Notes under the pieces: model-generated
Told to the model about the DNA's origin: nothing
Database searches by the model: none
Seen by the model: only the letters and a program-made list of their open reading frames with translations
Translations under genes and position numbers: made by a program
Shown here: one piece after another, positions 7,188 through 14,205 of the stretch
Layout: the number at the start of each line of letters is the position of its first letter
Numbering within the stretch: the stretch's first letter is position 1
Source of the DNA: CAYGZA01 sp964354135
Lineage (GTDB): Bacteria > Planctomycetota > Planctomycetia > Pirellulales > Thermoguttaceae
Length of the DNA: 24,180 bases
Direction: 5' to 3'
Assembly (NCBI GenBank): GCA_964354135.1
Contig: CAYGZA010000061.1
Span: 1-24,180, forward strand

Positions 7188-8326
7188 CCACCCGGACGCA
7201 CCACTTCCGAGCCGAGCAAGAACGCCGGACCCGCGGCCTCCCGCGCGGCTCGGCAGGAGCCTCGCCCTCCCGGAATTGCGCAAGGCTGCCTCGTGGATTC
7301 ACGCTGCTTGAGATCGTGGTGACCATGGCGATCCTGTCGATCCTCATGGTGGGGCTGGGATCGGCGGTGTTCCTGGCTCGCCGCGCAGTCCCCGACGGCA
7401 AGAGCGGCGTCTCCGCAGCCCTGACCTCGGGCCGTGCCGCGGAAACGCTCGCGGCCGATCTGTTCTATGCCACGTCGGTCGTCACGACGAGCCCCACCGA
7501 GATCGTCTTCATGGTCGCCGACCGCAACGGCGACAGCTCGCCGGAGACGATCCGGTACTACTGGTCGGGAACGCCCGGCGATCCGCTCTGGCGCCAATAC
7601 GGCGCCGCGCTCCCTGCGTCCGTGGCTGAGGACGTCCGCGAGTTCCAGCTCGCTTACTACCATCGCAGTGCCCCCCTTTCCGGGAACTACTCGGAAGGAT
7701 CGGAGACGCTTCTGGCGAGCTACGACAACACGAGCAACACCACCGGCGTGCAGGTGGACTCCTACAACTGGTGCGGCCAGTACTTCGTGCCTGCGCTGCC
7801 GGCCGGCGCCAGCAGTTGGAAGGTGACCCGGGTCCGCCTCCGGCTGAGATCCAGCGGCTCGGCGACCGAAGAGACGCGGGTCCAGCTCCGAGTGCCCAGA
7901 GGCGTTTTCCCCAGTGCCACCATCCTCCAAGAAGTCTCCCTCCTGGAGAGCACGCTCCCCTCGGGTTACCAGTGGAAGGACATTTTCTTCAACAACGTCT
8001 CCGGACTGGCCCCCGGAACCGGGCTCTGCCTGGTCCTCAAGGGGCTCAGCTCGGCGGCTTCCTGCGAGCTGCGCAAGAATTGGTACGCCACGCCGGGACC
8101 GAACAGGTACTACCTTGCCTCCAACAGCGGCGGCGCCTTCTGGAGCGCGTCGGCGAGCCAGTCGCTCAGGTTCTTCGTGTACGGCACGGTGAGCACTTCC
8201 GGTCCGGTGCACGACCAATACCTGCTTACCGGCGTGCGATGCACGCTCCGCAGCGGCGGCGACGCCCTGTCGCGGATCCAAACGACCATCCGCGTGGTCA
8301 ACGAGCCCCCGATGTCCTCGCCATGA
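7184..8326 (+). CDS. Minor pseudopilin (GspJ-like) with an inserted beta-sandwich domain
   Basis: A 380-residue prepilin, about twice the size of GspJ. The cleavage site is G38/F39 ('LPRGFTLLEIV'), with Glu at +5 and a helix 'TMAILSILMVGLGSAVFLARR'. Residues about 85-160 (AAETLAADLFYAT ... 'FQLAYYH') and 345-372 ('GVRCTLRSG') look like the two halves of a GspJ body. Between them, about 165-340 reads as a separate beta-sandwich: 'WKVTRVRLRLRSSG', 'GYQWKDIFF', 'GTGLCLVLKG' and 'LRFFVYGTV' resemble adhesin or carbohydrate-binding-like sandwiches. The leader contains the intergenic-repeat-like stretch 'GSAGASPSR'. It overlaps the genes on both sides by ATGA. Assignment to J rather than I rests on operon position and length and is uncertain. 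Confidence 0.85.
   Translation: MTTRTHHFRAEQERRTRGLPRGSAGASPSRNCARLPRGFTLLEIVVTMAILSILMVGLGSAVFLARRAVPDGKSGVSAALTSGRAAETLAADLFYATSVVTTSPTEIVFMVADRNGDSSPETIRYYWSGTPGDPLWRQYGAALPASVAEDVREFQLAYYHRSAPLSGNYSEGSETLLASYDNTSNTTGVQVDSYNWCGQYFVPALPAGASSWKVTRVRLRLRSSGSATEETRVQLRVPRGVFPSATILQEVSLLESTLPSGYQWKDIFFNNVSGLAPGTGLCLVLKGLSSAASCELRKNWYATPGPNRYYLASNSGGAFWSASASQSLRFFVYGTVSTSGPVHDQYLLTGVRCTLRSGGDALSRIQTTIRVVNEPPMSSP
7235..7275. repeat. Repeat-like GC-rich element inside the prepilin leader
   Basis: This stretch encodes 'LPRGSAGASPSR' on the plus strand and 'REGEAPAEPRG' on the other. From memory such peptides recur in unrelated planctomycete proteins, which suggests a dispersed repeat that has entered the coding sequence. 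No second copy was found in this window, so the repeat nature rests on recall and is tentative. Confidence 0.3.
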
Positions 8327-8841
8327 TCGGACTTGCTCCAACATTATCGAACGGCTCACGGCGGCGCGGATTCAGCCTGCTGGAGACGGTCGTTTCCGCG
8401 ATGCTCGTGGGCGTGCTCCTGATAGCGGCGATGCGCACCGTGGGGGCGTCGGTGTACGCCCAGTATCGGGCCGCCGAGCGGGCGTCGGCCCAGTTCCTGG
8501 CCGACGGCCTCGTGGCCGAGATCCTCGCCAAGAGCTACAAGTCCCCCGGTTCTGTCCCCCAGTTCGGGCTGGAATCCGGCGAGTCGTCCGCCTCGAAGGC
8601 GAACTATGACGACGTCGATGATTTCCACAATTGGACCGAGTCGCCTCCCCAGTTCGCCGACGGGACGGCCATGCCCGACCTGACCGGATGGCGAAGGAGA
8701 GTGGCCGTGGTGTGGATCGATCCCAAGGACGCAACCAAAGAGGTCCCGTCGGAAACCGGCGCGAAGCAAATCACCGTGACCGTGGAGCACAACGACGTGC
8801 CCGTAGCGTCGCGCATGGCCATTCGTACGGAGGCCCCGTAG
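8323..8841 (+). CDS. Minor pseudopilin, GspI-like
   Basis: A 172-residue prepilin. The cleavage site is G16/F17 ('SRRRGFSLLETVV') with Glu at +5, followed by the hydrophobic helix 'AMLVGVLLIAAMRTVGAS'. The body ends in 'RRVAVVWIDPKD' and 'KQITVTVEHND', a beta-strand pair like that of GspI/PilV proteins. The ATG at 8323 lies within the previous gene's stop (ATGA), so no separate ribosome binding site is needed; the TAG at 8839-8841 directly abuts the next ATG. The leader, 16 residues, is the shortest of the four prepilins here. It probably forms part of the pseudopilus tip with its neighbours. GspI versus PilV cannot be decided by eye. Confidence 0.86.
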   Translation: MIGLAPTLSNGSRRRGFSLLETVVSAMLVGVLLIAAMRTVGASVYAQYRAAERASAQFLADGLVAEILAKSYKSPGSVPQFGLESGESSASKANYDDVDDFHNWTESPPQFADGTAMPDLTGWRRRVAVVWIDPKDATKEVPSETGAKQITVTVEHNDVPVASRMAIRTEAP

Positions 8842-10179
8842 ATGAAACTGTTTGTTCCGCTTTCGGCTCCACAGGCAGCTGAGAGAAGGGAGTCGGTGGG
8901 TCGGGCGTCCCGCCCGCCTTGCAGTCGCCCGGCGAGACGGGGGCCGGCGAGACGCCGCGCCAGCACGTACCTGGTGGTCCTGGCGGCGACGACGGTCGTG
9001 GCCACGTTGGGATTGGGAGCCCTTCTAGCCGTCCGGGCCCAAGCCCGCGCGGCCCATACGATGGGCGAGGCCGCCGAGGCCAGGCTCTATGCCGTTTCGG
9101 CGATTGAACTGGGCCGGCTCTGGATCAGCCAGGACCCGCAGTGGAGGTCGAAGCGTCCCAACGGCGTCTGGGCTGCGGATCAGCCGATCGGCTCGGGCAC
9201 GTTCAGCCTGGAAGCCGTTGACCCGATCGACGGCAACCTGGCGAACCGGCCGCACGACCCGCTGCTCCTCAAGGCCACCGCGGTCAAGGGCCGTGCGAGG
9301 CAGATCGTGCAAGTGACGCTGGCCGCCAATCCGGTTCCGCTTCCCGCCCTCAACTACGCGCTGCACACGGGGGGCCAGCTCCACATTACGGCGGGGAGAA
9401 CGGTCACGGCCAATCTAGCCACCTTGTCCACGAACGGAAGCCTCCGCAACGACGGGACCATCGCCGCCAGCGTCGAGGCCCTCTCCGCCACCAACGTCGG
9501 CATCGTCGTGGGCACCGTGAGCCTCGGAGTCCCGCCCAAGGCGTTTCCCGACCCCGGCATCCCCGAGATGTACGCCGCCCTGGGAACCTTGATCGCCCCC
9601 GGGAACACCATCGACCGGCAGGTGCTCGGCCCCGAGCGCAACCCGTGGGGATCACCGAATGCCGAGGGCGTCTACGTGATTCGAACCAGCAGCGACCTGG
9701 TCCTCAAGAATACCCGCATCTACGGCACGCTGGTCGTGATCTGCCCGGGCAAGAAGGTGACCGTAGACAGCAGCGTGCTCCTGCAACCCTACCGGCTGGA
9801 CTACCCCTCGTTGATCGTCGACGGCGACGCCGTGTTCCAGTATTCGAGCGACGTTCCCCTGTCGGAACTGCTCCTCCTCGCGAATTTCAATCCCGCCGGC
9901 GTGCCCTACGACGGAGCGTCGGATTCCGACATGGCGGACGAATACCCCAGCGAGATCCAAGGGCTGGTACACGTCAGAGGGACCGCGAGTCTCGCAGGCA
10001 CCGCGCGGATCCGCGGTTTACTTATCTGCGAGTCCGCCGCCAGCAGCGATGCCGTCAAGTGCGAGGGCGCCAACGAGATCGTCTACGACCGCAGCCTCTA
10101 CGTCAACCCGCCGCAGGGCTACACGACCACCGTACAGATGATCCCCGAGTCGGGAAGCTGGAAACAGGTGGTGGACTGA
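8842..10179 (+). CDS. PilX/GspK-like pseudopilus protein with beta-rich body
   Basis: A 445-residue protein starting directly after the preceding TAG. A basic leader (residues 1-41, many Arg) precedes one hydrophobic helix, 'TYLVVLAATTVVATLGLGALLAV' in essence, at about 42-65. The G/F-T-L-x-E site of the other pseudopilins is absent, as in PilX- and GspK-type proteins, which close such operons. After a helical stretch the body is beta-rich with spaced Gly/Asn/Thr ('LHITAGRTVTANLATLSTNG' and 'GLVHVRGTASLAGTARIRG'), suggesting a stacked or helix-like beta fold. Position and size (GspK is about 320) point to the tip-capping role, but direct homology to GspK is not visible. The leader contains a GC-rich palindrome shared with 16005-16021. 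Confidence 0.75.
   Translation: MKLFVPLSAPQAAERRESVGRASRPPCSRPARRGPARRRASTYLVVLAATTVVATLGLGALLAVRAQARAAHTMGEAAEARLYAVSAIELGRLWISQDPQWRSKRPNGVWAADQPIGSGTFSLEAVDPIDGNLANRPHDPLLLKATAVKGRARQIVQVTLAANPVPLPALNYALHTGGQLHITAGRTVTANLATLSTNGSLRNDGTIAASVEALSATNVGIVVGTVSLGVPPKAFPDPGIPEMYAALGTLIAPGNTIDRQVLGPERNPWGSPNAEGVYVIRTSSDLVLKNTRIYGTLVVICPGKKVTVDSSVLLQPYRLDYPSLIVDGDAVFQYSSDVPLSELLLLANFNPAGVPYDGASDSDMADEYPSEIQGLVHVRGTASLAGTARIRGLLICESAASSDAVKCEGANEIVYDRSLYVNPPQGYTTTVQMIPESGSWKQVVD
8902..8918 (-). repeat. 17-bp GC-rich palindromic repeat, coding copy
   Basis: Read on the minus strand it is GGCGGGCGGGACGCCCG; the copy at 16005-16021 on the plus strand matches 16 of 17 bases. GGGCG and CGCCC can pair around a three-base loop. 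This copy lies in the leader region of the PilX/GspK-like gene and encodes part of 'VGRASRPPC'. Confidence 0.55.
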
Positions 10180-10189
10180 AGCAGCGAGA

Positions 10190-10273
10190 GGGTTCGGGGT
10201 TCAGGGTTCAGGACTGAGGATTGAGTTTGCCGCCGCGGCCACCCTAACCCCTAACCCCTATCCCCTGACCCCT
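10190..10273. repeat. Telomere-like G-rich / C-rich inverted repeat between convergent genes
   Basis: At 10190-10212 the plus strand has GGGTT-type units (GGGTTC, GGGGTTCA, GGGTTCAGG). At 10241-10273 it has CCCTAA-type units (CCCTAACCCCTAACCCCTAT...). The arms are imperfectly complementary around a 28-base spacer. The C-rich arm gives five G-runs on the minus strand with 3-4-base loops, a strong G-quadruplex pattern. It fills the 99-base gap between two genes that end facing each other and could act as a bidirectional terminator; no T-run is present. Confidence 0.6.
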
Positions 10274-10278
10274 CGCGC

Positions 10279-11718
10279 TCACACCGCCTCGTTGACCATC
10301 TTGATCTTCGTGAACCGGCAGAAGCGCTGGAGGTCCTTGGCAATGTCGCCGTAGCACGTGCTCCGGTGCAGGCCGGCGGACCAGTTCTTCCACAGCTTCT
10401 CCGCACTGCCGTCCACCTTGACGGTGATCTTCGTGCGGCAGCCGCGGTCCACGTCCGGGGCATCCACCACGTCGCCCGTGAAGTACAAGAGCGTATCCAT
10501 GCCCACCAGAATCGCCTGCGTGACCCGCCGGCCGACCCGCATCGTCACGTGCGGCACCACGCCCTCCTGCCGCTCCAGGACCGTGCGGATCTTGTAGGGA
10601 GAGGGCGGCTTGTTCGGGCCGTCCATGTTCACGGTGCCCATGCAGTGCGCGAGCACGATGGTATTGGTCGATTCGTCGATAGTCGGGTCGCTGATGAAGC
10701 CCGGCTTGCCGGCCAGGCCCTGGAAAATGATGTGGGTCATCGCGCATCGCAGGTCCGATTCGCAAATGCCCCCCAGTCCCCTGCTGTTGAGCCGAGAGAA
10801 GCCGAGGCACGGGTAGGCGGGCAGCTTGATCGTCTTGTCCCACATGGAGCCGTAGCAGTCCACCGTCAGCACGGTGGCGTTCTCTTGGTCCAGCATGTTC
10901 TCAAACGCCAATGCCAGCTTGCAGGCATTGAAGACGTCTTCCTTGGAGGGCTCGACGAGCTTCTCGGCCCCTTGGAGCCATCGCTCGGTCTCGGCCTTGG
11001 CGTCGGCGTCGTCGACGGCGTTGTAGGCGTCGACCACCGCTTGCAGCCCAACCTGTTTGATCTCGGTGCCGAACTTGGCCTTGACGTCGCCGGCATATTG
11101 CTTGGCCAGCCGCGTGGTCACGTCCAGGATCTTCGCCTCCCGCAGGTGATGGATCGCCCGGAAAGGTCGGATCGCGGCCGCCAGTTGCTTGCGGTCGGTG
11201 GTGAGCATGCACTCCATGAACTCGCCCTCCGGCTGTTTCTGGAGTGTGCCGAAGTTGGCCCATTCGTGGCCCGAATAGGGAATCGCAAAGACGACCGTGG
11301 GCCGGCCCGCTTTGAGAATCTCCGTGAGGATCGGCCAGATGCCGATGTTGAGGTGGATCACCAGGATGCCGTCGGCGGTTTTCAGTTGCCCCGCCACGGC
11401 CTGCACCTGCTGCGGCGACGTGACCAGCCGATCGACGAAGAACTCCACGTCGGCCAGCTCGTCCTTCATTCCATCAAACGCGGTCCGATACGAGCGAACC
11501 TCCTCCTCCAAATTCAAGTTCGGCTTGGGCCAGAGCCCTGCGGGATTCCCCATGTAGAGCCGGGCCACCTTCACCTTGCTCCGCCGGCAGCCGGGGCTTA
11601 TGAGCTTCGCCGGGCTCGGACTGGCTGCGAAGGTCACCAGGTTCGAGCCCGCCAGCCCGAACGCCGTCGCAGCCGTGGTCAGTTGCAGGAACTCCCGTCG
11701 CTGAATGCCGTGGATCAT
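10279..11718 (-). CDS. Tat-signal protein resembling L-fucose/L-arabinose isomerases
   Basis: A 479-residue protein with a twin-arginine signal (R7-R8, 'RREFLQLTTAATAFGLAG'), so it is predicted to be exported folded. The body resembles the FucI/AraA isomerase superfamily: an alpha/beta N-terminal region with 'DGILVIHLNIGIWPI' (117-131) and a C-terminal block 'GICESDLRCAMTHIIF' (317-332), 'FISDP' (341-345) and 'IVLAHCMGT' (354-362), comparable to the CEGD, D and HC motifs that surround the metal and sugar in that family. The start at 11718 is backed by GGGAGG seven bases upstream. Isomerases of this fold are normally cytoplasmic, so export is odd; it may have another activity. It stands divergently from a polyol-dehydrogenase gene, which fits carbohydrate metabolism. 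Family call is by motif, not alignment. Confidence 0.68.
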   Translation of the reverse strand: MIHGIQRREFLQLTTAATAFGLAGSNLVTFAASPSPAKLISPGCRRSKVKVARLYMGNPAGLWPKPNLNLEEEVRSYRTAFDGMKDELADVEFFVDRLVTSPQQVQAVAGQLKTADGILVIHLNIGIWPILTEILKAGRPTVVFAIPYSGHEWANFGTLQKQPEGEFMECMLTTDRKQLAAAIRPFRAIHHLREAKILDVTTRLAKQYAGDVKAKFGTEIKQVGLQAVVDAYNAVDDADAKAETERWLQGAEKLVEPSKEDVFNACKLALAFENMLDQENATVLTVDCYGSMWDKTIKLPAYPCLGFSRLNSRGLGGICESDLRCAMTHIIFQGLAGKPGFISDPTIDESTNTIVLAHCMGTVNMDGPNKPPSPYKIRTVLERQEGVVPHVTMRVGRRVTQAILVGMDTLLYFTGDVVDAPDVDRGCRTKITVKVDGSAEKLWKNWSAGLHRSTCYGDIAKDLQRFCRFTKIKMVNEAV

Positions 11719-12155
11719 GGTTTTGCCTCCCGTTTCTGGTCGATTGCTGGAATCCTCAGGGGACCGATGACGTAACCATCTTACGGCACGGCCGGCAGTC
11801 GGCACAACATTCTGGTACCCGTCGCACGGTGGACTTAAGACACCCCGAACGCGCTACGAACACCCCCCGGGTGGTGAGCCTATGTCCCCGCTTGGGGGTC
11901 GCAATCCAGGGCCCCTCCCCCCTCCGGAACATTATGCCGAATCTTGCCCCAGTGGTTGCGAGTGCGTCGAGAGGGTAACCTGACTCGCCTGGAGTCTTAC
12001 GCTGCGACGTGCGCGCGTCGTGTGTGCGACGGGTGTGCATGCAAAGACCAAAGAAGTGCTGGAAGACTTCCGAAGTCTCCAAGACTTCGGAAGTCTGTGC
12101 GAAGTGTGCGCCGCAAGCGGGCGAAGCCGTGCCGGCAAGTGCTTGAGAGCAAGAA
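11719..12155. other. 437-base divergent intergenic region
   Basis: No supported gene lies here. It separates the Tat isomerase-like gene (minus) from the zinc dehydrogenase gene (plus). It holds a CCCC/GGGG hairpin near 11885-11896, a C-rich stretch around 11910-11925, and a pair of palindromes at 12064-12096 listed separately. A weak minus-strand promoter-like pair (TTGTGC, 18 bases, TAAGAT) lies about 55-90 bases before the isomerase-like start and is not strong enough to call. Confidence 0.6.
12064..12096. repeat. Two tandem 15-bp palindromes (inverted repeat), candidate operator or REP-like element
   Basis: AGACTTCCGAAGTCT at 12064-12078 and AGACTTCGGAAGTCT at 12082-12096 are each 7+1+7 palindromes. 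They are perfect reverse complements of each other, with a three-base spacer (CCA) and an 18-base period. They lie 60 bases before the zinc dehydrogenase start. They may be a paired binding site for a dimeric regulator or a dispersed palindromic repeat that forms a hairpin. Confidence 0.7.
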
Positions 12156-13187
12156 ATGAAAGCCCTGATCCTTACCGAGTACAACCGCCTGGAGATCCAG
12201 GATGTTCCCGAGCCGCAGCCCGGTGCGGATGAGGTGCTCGTGGACGTCAGGGCCTGCGGCATCTGCGGCAGCGACGTCCACGGCATGGACGGCAGCACGG
12301 GCCGGCGCCGCCCGCCGATCGTCATGGGGCACGAGGCATCCGGCGTGATCGCCCGCACTGGTCCTGACGTGAAAGGATGGGCCGAGGGGGATCGGGTCAC
12401 GTTCGATTCGACGATCTACTGCGGCCGGTGCCGCTACTGCCGGACCGGCGCCATCAACCTCTGCGACAACCGCCGGGTGCTGGGCGTCTCGTGCGAAGAG
12501 TACCGCCGGCACGGGGCCTTCGCCGAGCGGGTCGCCGTGCCGCAGCATATCCTCTATCGGCTCCCCGACGAGCTGAGTTTTCATCGGGCCGCGGCGGTCG
12601 AGCCCCTTTCGATCGCCGCCCATGCCGTCCACCGCATGCGGATCCGCCTCGGCGATACGGCGGTCGTGGTCGGCGCCGGGATGATCGGGCTCTTGGCAAT
12701 CCAGGTGTTGCGGGTCGCCGGTTGCGGCCGGGTCTTCGCCGTGGACCTCGACCCGGCACGGCTCGATATGGCACGAAAACTGGGCGCCGACGAGGCATTT
12801 CGGGCCGGTGCGGCGGACGTGGCCGCCGAAGTCCTGAAGCGGACCGCCGGGCAGGGCGCGGACCTGGCGATCGAGGCGGCCGGCCTTACGCCGACCGTCG
12901 AGACGGCCGTGGCTTGCCTCCGCAAGGGCGGGCAATTGACCCTCATCGGCAATTTCGCCCCCAAGATCGAACTCCCGTTGCAGGCGGTCGTGACGCGGGA
13001 GCTGACCCTCAACGGCTCCTGCGCGTCGCGCGGCGAGTACCCGGCCTGTTTGGAGATGCTTGCCCGAGGGGTTGTCAACGTCGATCCGTTGATCAGCGCC
13101 GTTGCCCCGCTGGACGAGGGCCCGGCATGGTTCGCCCGGCTCTACAAAGGCAACGAGGGCTTGATGAAGGTGATCTTGGAACCGTGA
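12156..13187 (+). CDS. Zinc-dependent alcohol/polyol dehydrogenase (sorbitol dehydrogenase type)
   Basis: A 343-residue cytoplasmic medium-chain dehydrogenase, usual size for the family, which oxidises a polyol or sugar alcohol with NAD(P). Catalytic-zinc residues are C37 ('CGICGSD'), H59-E60 ('GHEASG') and E149 ('VEPLS'). The structural-zinc cysteines are C89, C92, C95 and C103. The Rossmann motif is GAGMIG (173-178), and the acidic residue D197 ('FAVDLD') suggests NAD preference. It is most like sorbitol, threonine or galactitol-phosphate dehydrogenases; the substrate cannot be fixed. The ATG follows GAGCAAGAA, the same context as at the next gene's start. An SDR gene follows after 144 bases of repeat-containing spacer, so the two may form an operon. 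Confidence 0.92.
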   Translation: MKALILTEYNRLEIQDVPEPQPGADEVLVDVRACGICGSDVHGMDGSTGRRRPPIVMGHEASGVIARTGPDVKGWAEGDRVTFDSTIYCGRCRYCRTGAINLCDNRRVLGVSCEEYRRHGAFAERVAVPQHILYRLPDELSFHRAAAVEPLSIAAHAVHRMRIRLGDTAVVVGAGMIGLLAIQVLRVAGCGRVFAVDLDPARLDMARKLGADEAFRAGAADVAAEVLKRTAGQGADLAIEAAGLTPTVETAVACLRKGGQLTLIGNFAPKIELPLQAVVTRELTLNGSCASRGEYPACLEMLARGVVNVDPLISAVAPLDEGPAWFARLYKGNEGLMKVILEP

Positions 13188-13191
13188 TAAG

Positions 13192-13307
13192 GCTATCAGC
13201 ATTCAGCTTTCAGCTATCAGCTTTCAGCATGGAGCAATAACCGGCCGCCAGCGGAAAGGTAGGCTTGAAGGCTCTGATGGCTGACGGCTGAAAGCTGACT
13301 GCTGATC
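13192..13307. repeat. 33-bp imperfect inverted repeat between the two dehydrogenase genes
   Basis: The left arm (13192-13228) is built of ATCAGC/TTCAGC units. The right arm (13271-13307) is its reverse complement with 28 of 33 core positions matching, separated by about 42 bases. The transcript could fold into a long stem of alternating TCAGC and GCTGA units. No T-run follows. It occupies most of the 144-base spacer and could stabilise or attenuate the mRNA, or be a dispersed repeat. Confidence 0.65.
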
Positions 13308-13331
13308 GTTTCCTTAAGAACGGAGCAAGAA

Positions 13332-14066
13332 ATGACCCTTGGCAACAAGACCGTTCTGATCACCGGCGGCGGGAGCGGGATCGGCCTGGGGATTGCACTC
13401 GCCTTGGCCCGCGAAGGATGCCGCGTCGCGATTGCCGGGCGAAGCGAAGAAAAGCTCCGGAAGGCCGCCGCCGGGCATACCGGCCAGCCGCCGATCCTTT
13501 GGCAGGCCTGCGACGTGGCCGACCGCGGCCAGGTGCAGCGGCTGTTCGAGTGGCTCGACGGGCAGGGCCTCCTGCCGCTGGACATCCTGGTCAATAGCGC
13601 GGGGATCAACGTTGCCCAGCGGAAGATGGCGGAACTCGATCCGGCCGACTGGGACCGGATGCTGGCGATCAACGTCACGGGGGCCTACAACTGCGCGCAC
13701 TTCGCGCTGCCGGGGATGCGGGCCAGGCGCGACGGCCTGATCGTGAACATCTCCTCCATCGCCGGCAAGCGGGCGCTGACGTTGGCCGGCCCGGCCTATT
13801 GTGCGTCGAAGTTTGCGATGACCGCCCTTGGCACCGCGGTGGGCCTGGAAGAACGTCCCAACGGCATCCGGGTGACAAACATCTATCCCGGCGAGGTCGA
13901 TACTCCGATCCTGGAGCAGCGTCCCGTGCCCGTCCCGGCCGAGAAGCGGGCGAAGATGGTCCACCCCGAGGACATCGCCGCGTGCGTGGTCACTATTGCG
14001 ACGCTCCCACCGCACGTGTTGGTGCCGGAGTTGGTGATTACTCCTTTGTACCAGGAATTCGCTTGA
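13332..14066 (+). CDS. Short-chain dehydrogenase/reductase (SDR)
   Basis: A 244-residue classical SDR, typical length. The cofactor motif is TGGGSGIG (11-18), the NSAG motif is at 88-91, N114 is the structural Asn, and the catalytic triad is S142, Y156 and K160 ('YCASK'). R37 ('AGRSEE') after the second strand suggests NADP(H) binding. It would oxidise or reduce an alcohol or ketone in the cytoplasm. The start ATG is preceded by GGAGCAAGAA, which shares 13 bases with the upstream dehydrogenase's start region. It is probably co-transcribed with that gene. The substrate is not evident; with sulfatases and an isomerase-like protein nearby, a sugar or sugar acid is a reasonable guess. Confidence 0.92.
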   Translation: MTLGNKTVLITGGGSGIGLGIALALAREGCRVAIAGRSEEKLRKAAAGHTGQPPILWQACDVADRGQVQRLFEWLDGQGLLPLDILVNSAGINVAQRKMAELDPADWDRMLAINVTGAYNCAHFALPGMRARRDGLIVNISSIAGKRALTLAGPAYCASKFAMTALGTAVGLEERPNGIRVTNIYPGEVDTPILEQRPVPVPAEKRAKMVHPEDIAACVVTIATLPPHVLVPELVITPLYQEFA

Positions 14067-14105
14067 AACCGGTCGAGGAGAAGGAGTACAGAGCATCCAG
14101 CAGTG

Positions 14106-14130
14106 CGTGACGACGCAGAGCGTCGTCACG
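14106..14130. terminator. Perfect 11-bp hairpin downstream of the SDR gene
   Basis: CGTGACGACGC (14106-14116) and its exact reverse complement (14120-14130) flank a three-base AGA loop, 39 bases after the SDR stop and between convergent genes. The stem is very stable, but no T-run follows on either strand. It may be a factor-dependent or bidirectional terminator, or a copy of a dispersed palindrome. Confidence 0.5.
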
Positions 14131-14205
14131 AGGTCTCTTGGACGGGTTGGGTGAATCTTTACAGCAGATCGACGGAGACTCCATCGTCCGTGGCTGTTTG
14201 TTCTC

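Noticed and set aside
10366..11775. Plus-strand frame of 469 codons opposite the isomerase-like gene
   Set aside because: It is antisense to a gene with a Tat signal and a strong ribosome binding site, and its translation has no recognisable motif.
11719..11805. N-terminal extension of the isomerase-like gene to 11805
   Set aside because: GGGAGG seven bases before 11718 and the twin-arginine motif directly after it fix the start; the extension would bury the signal.
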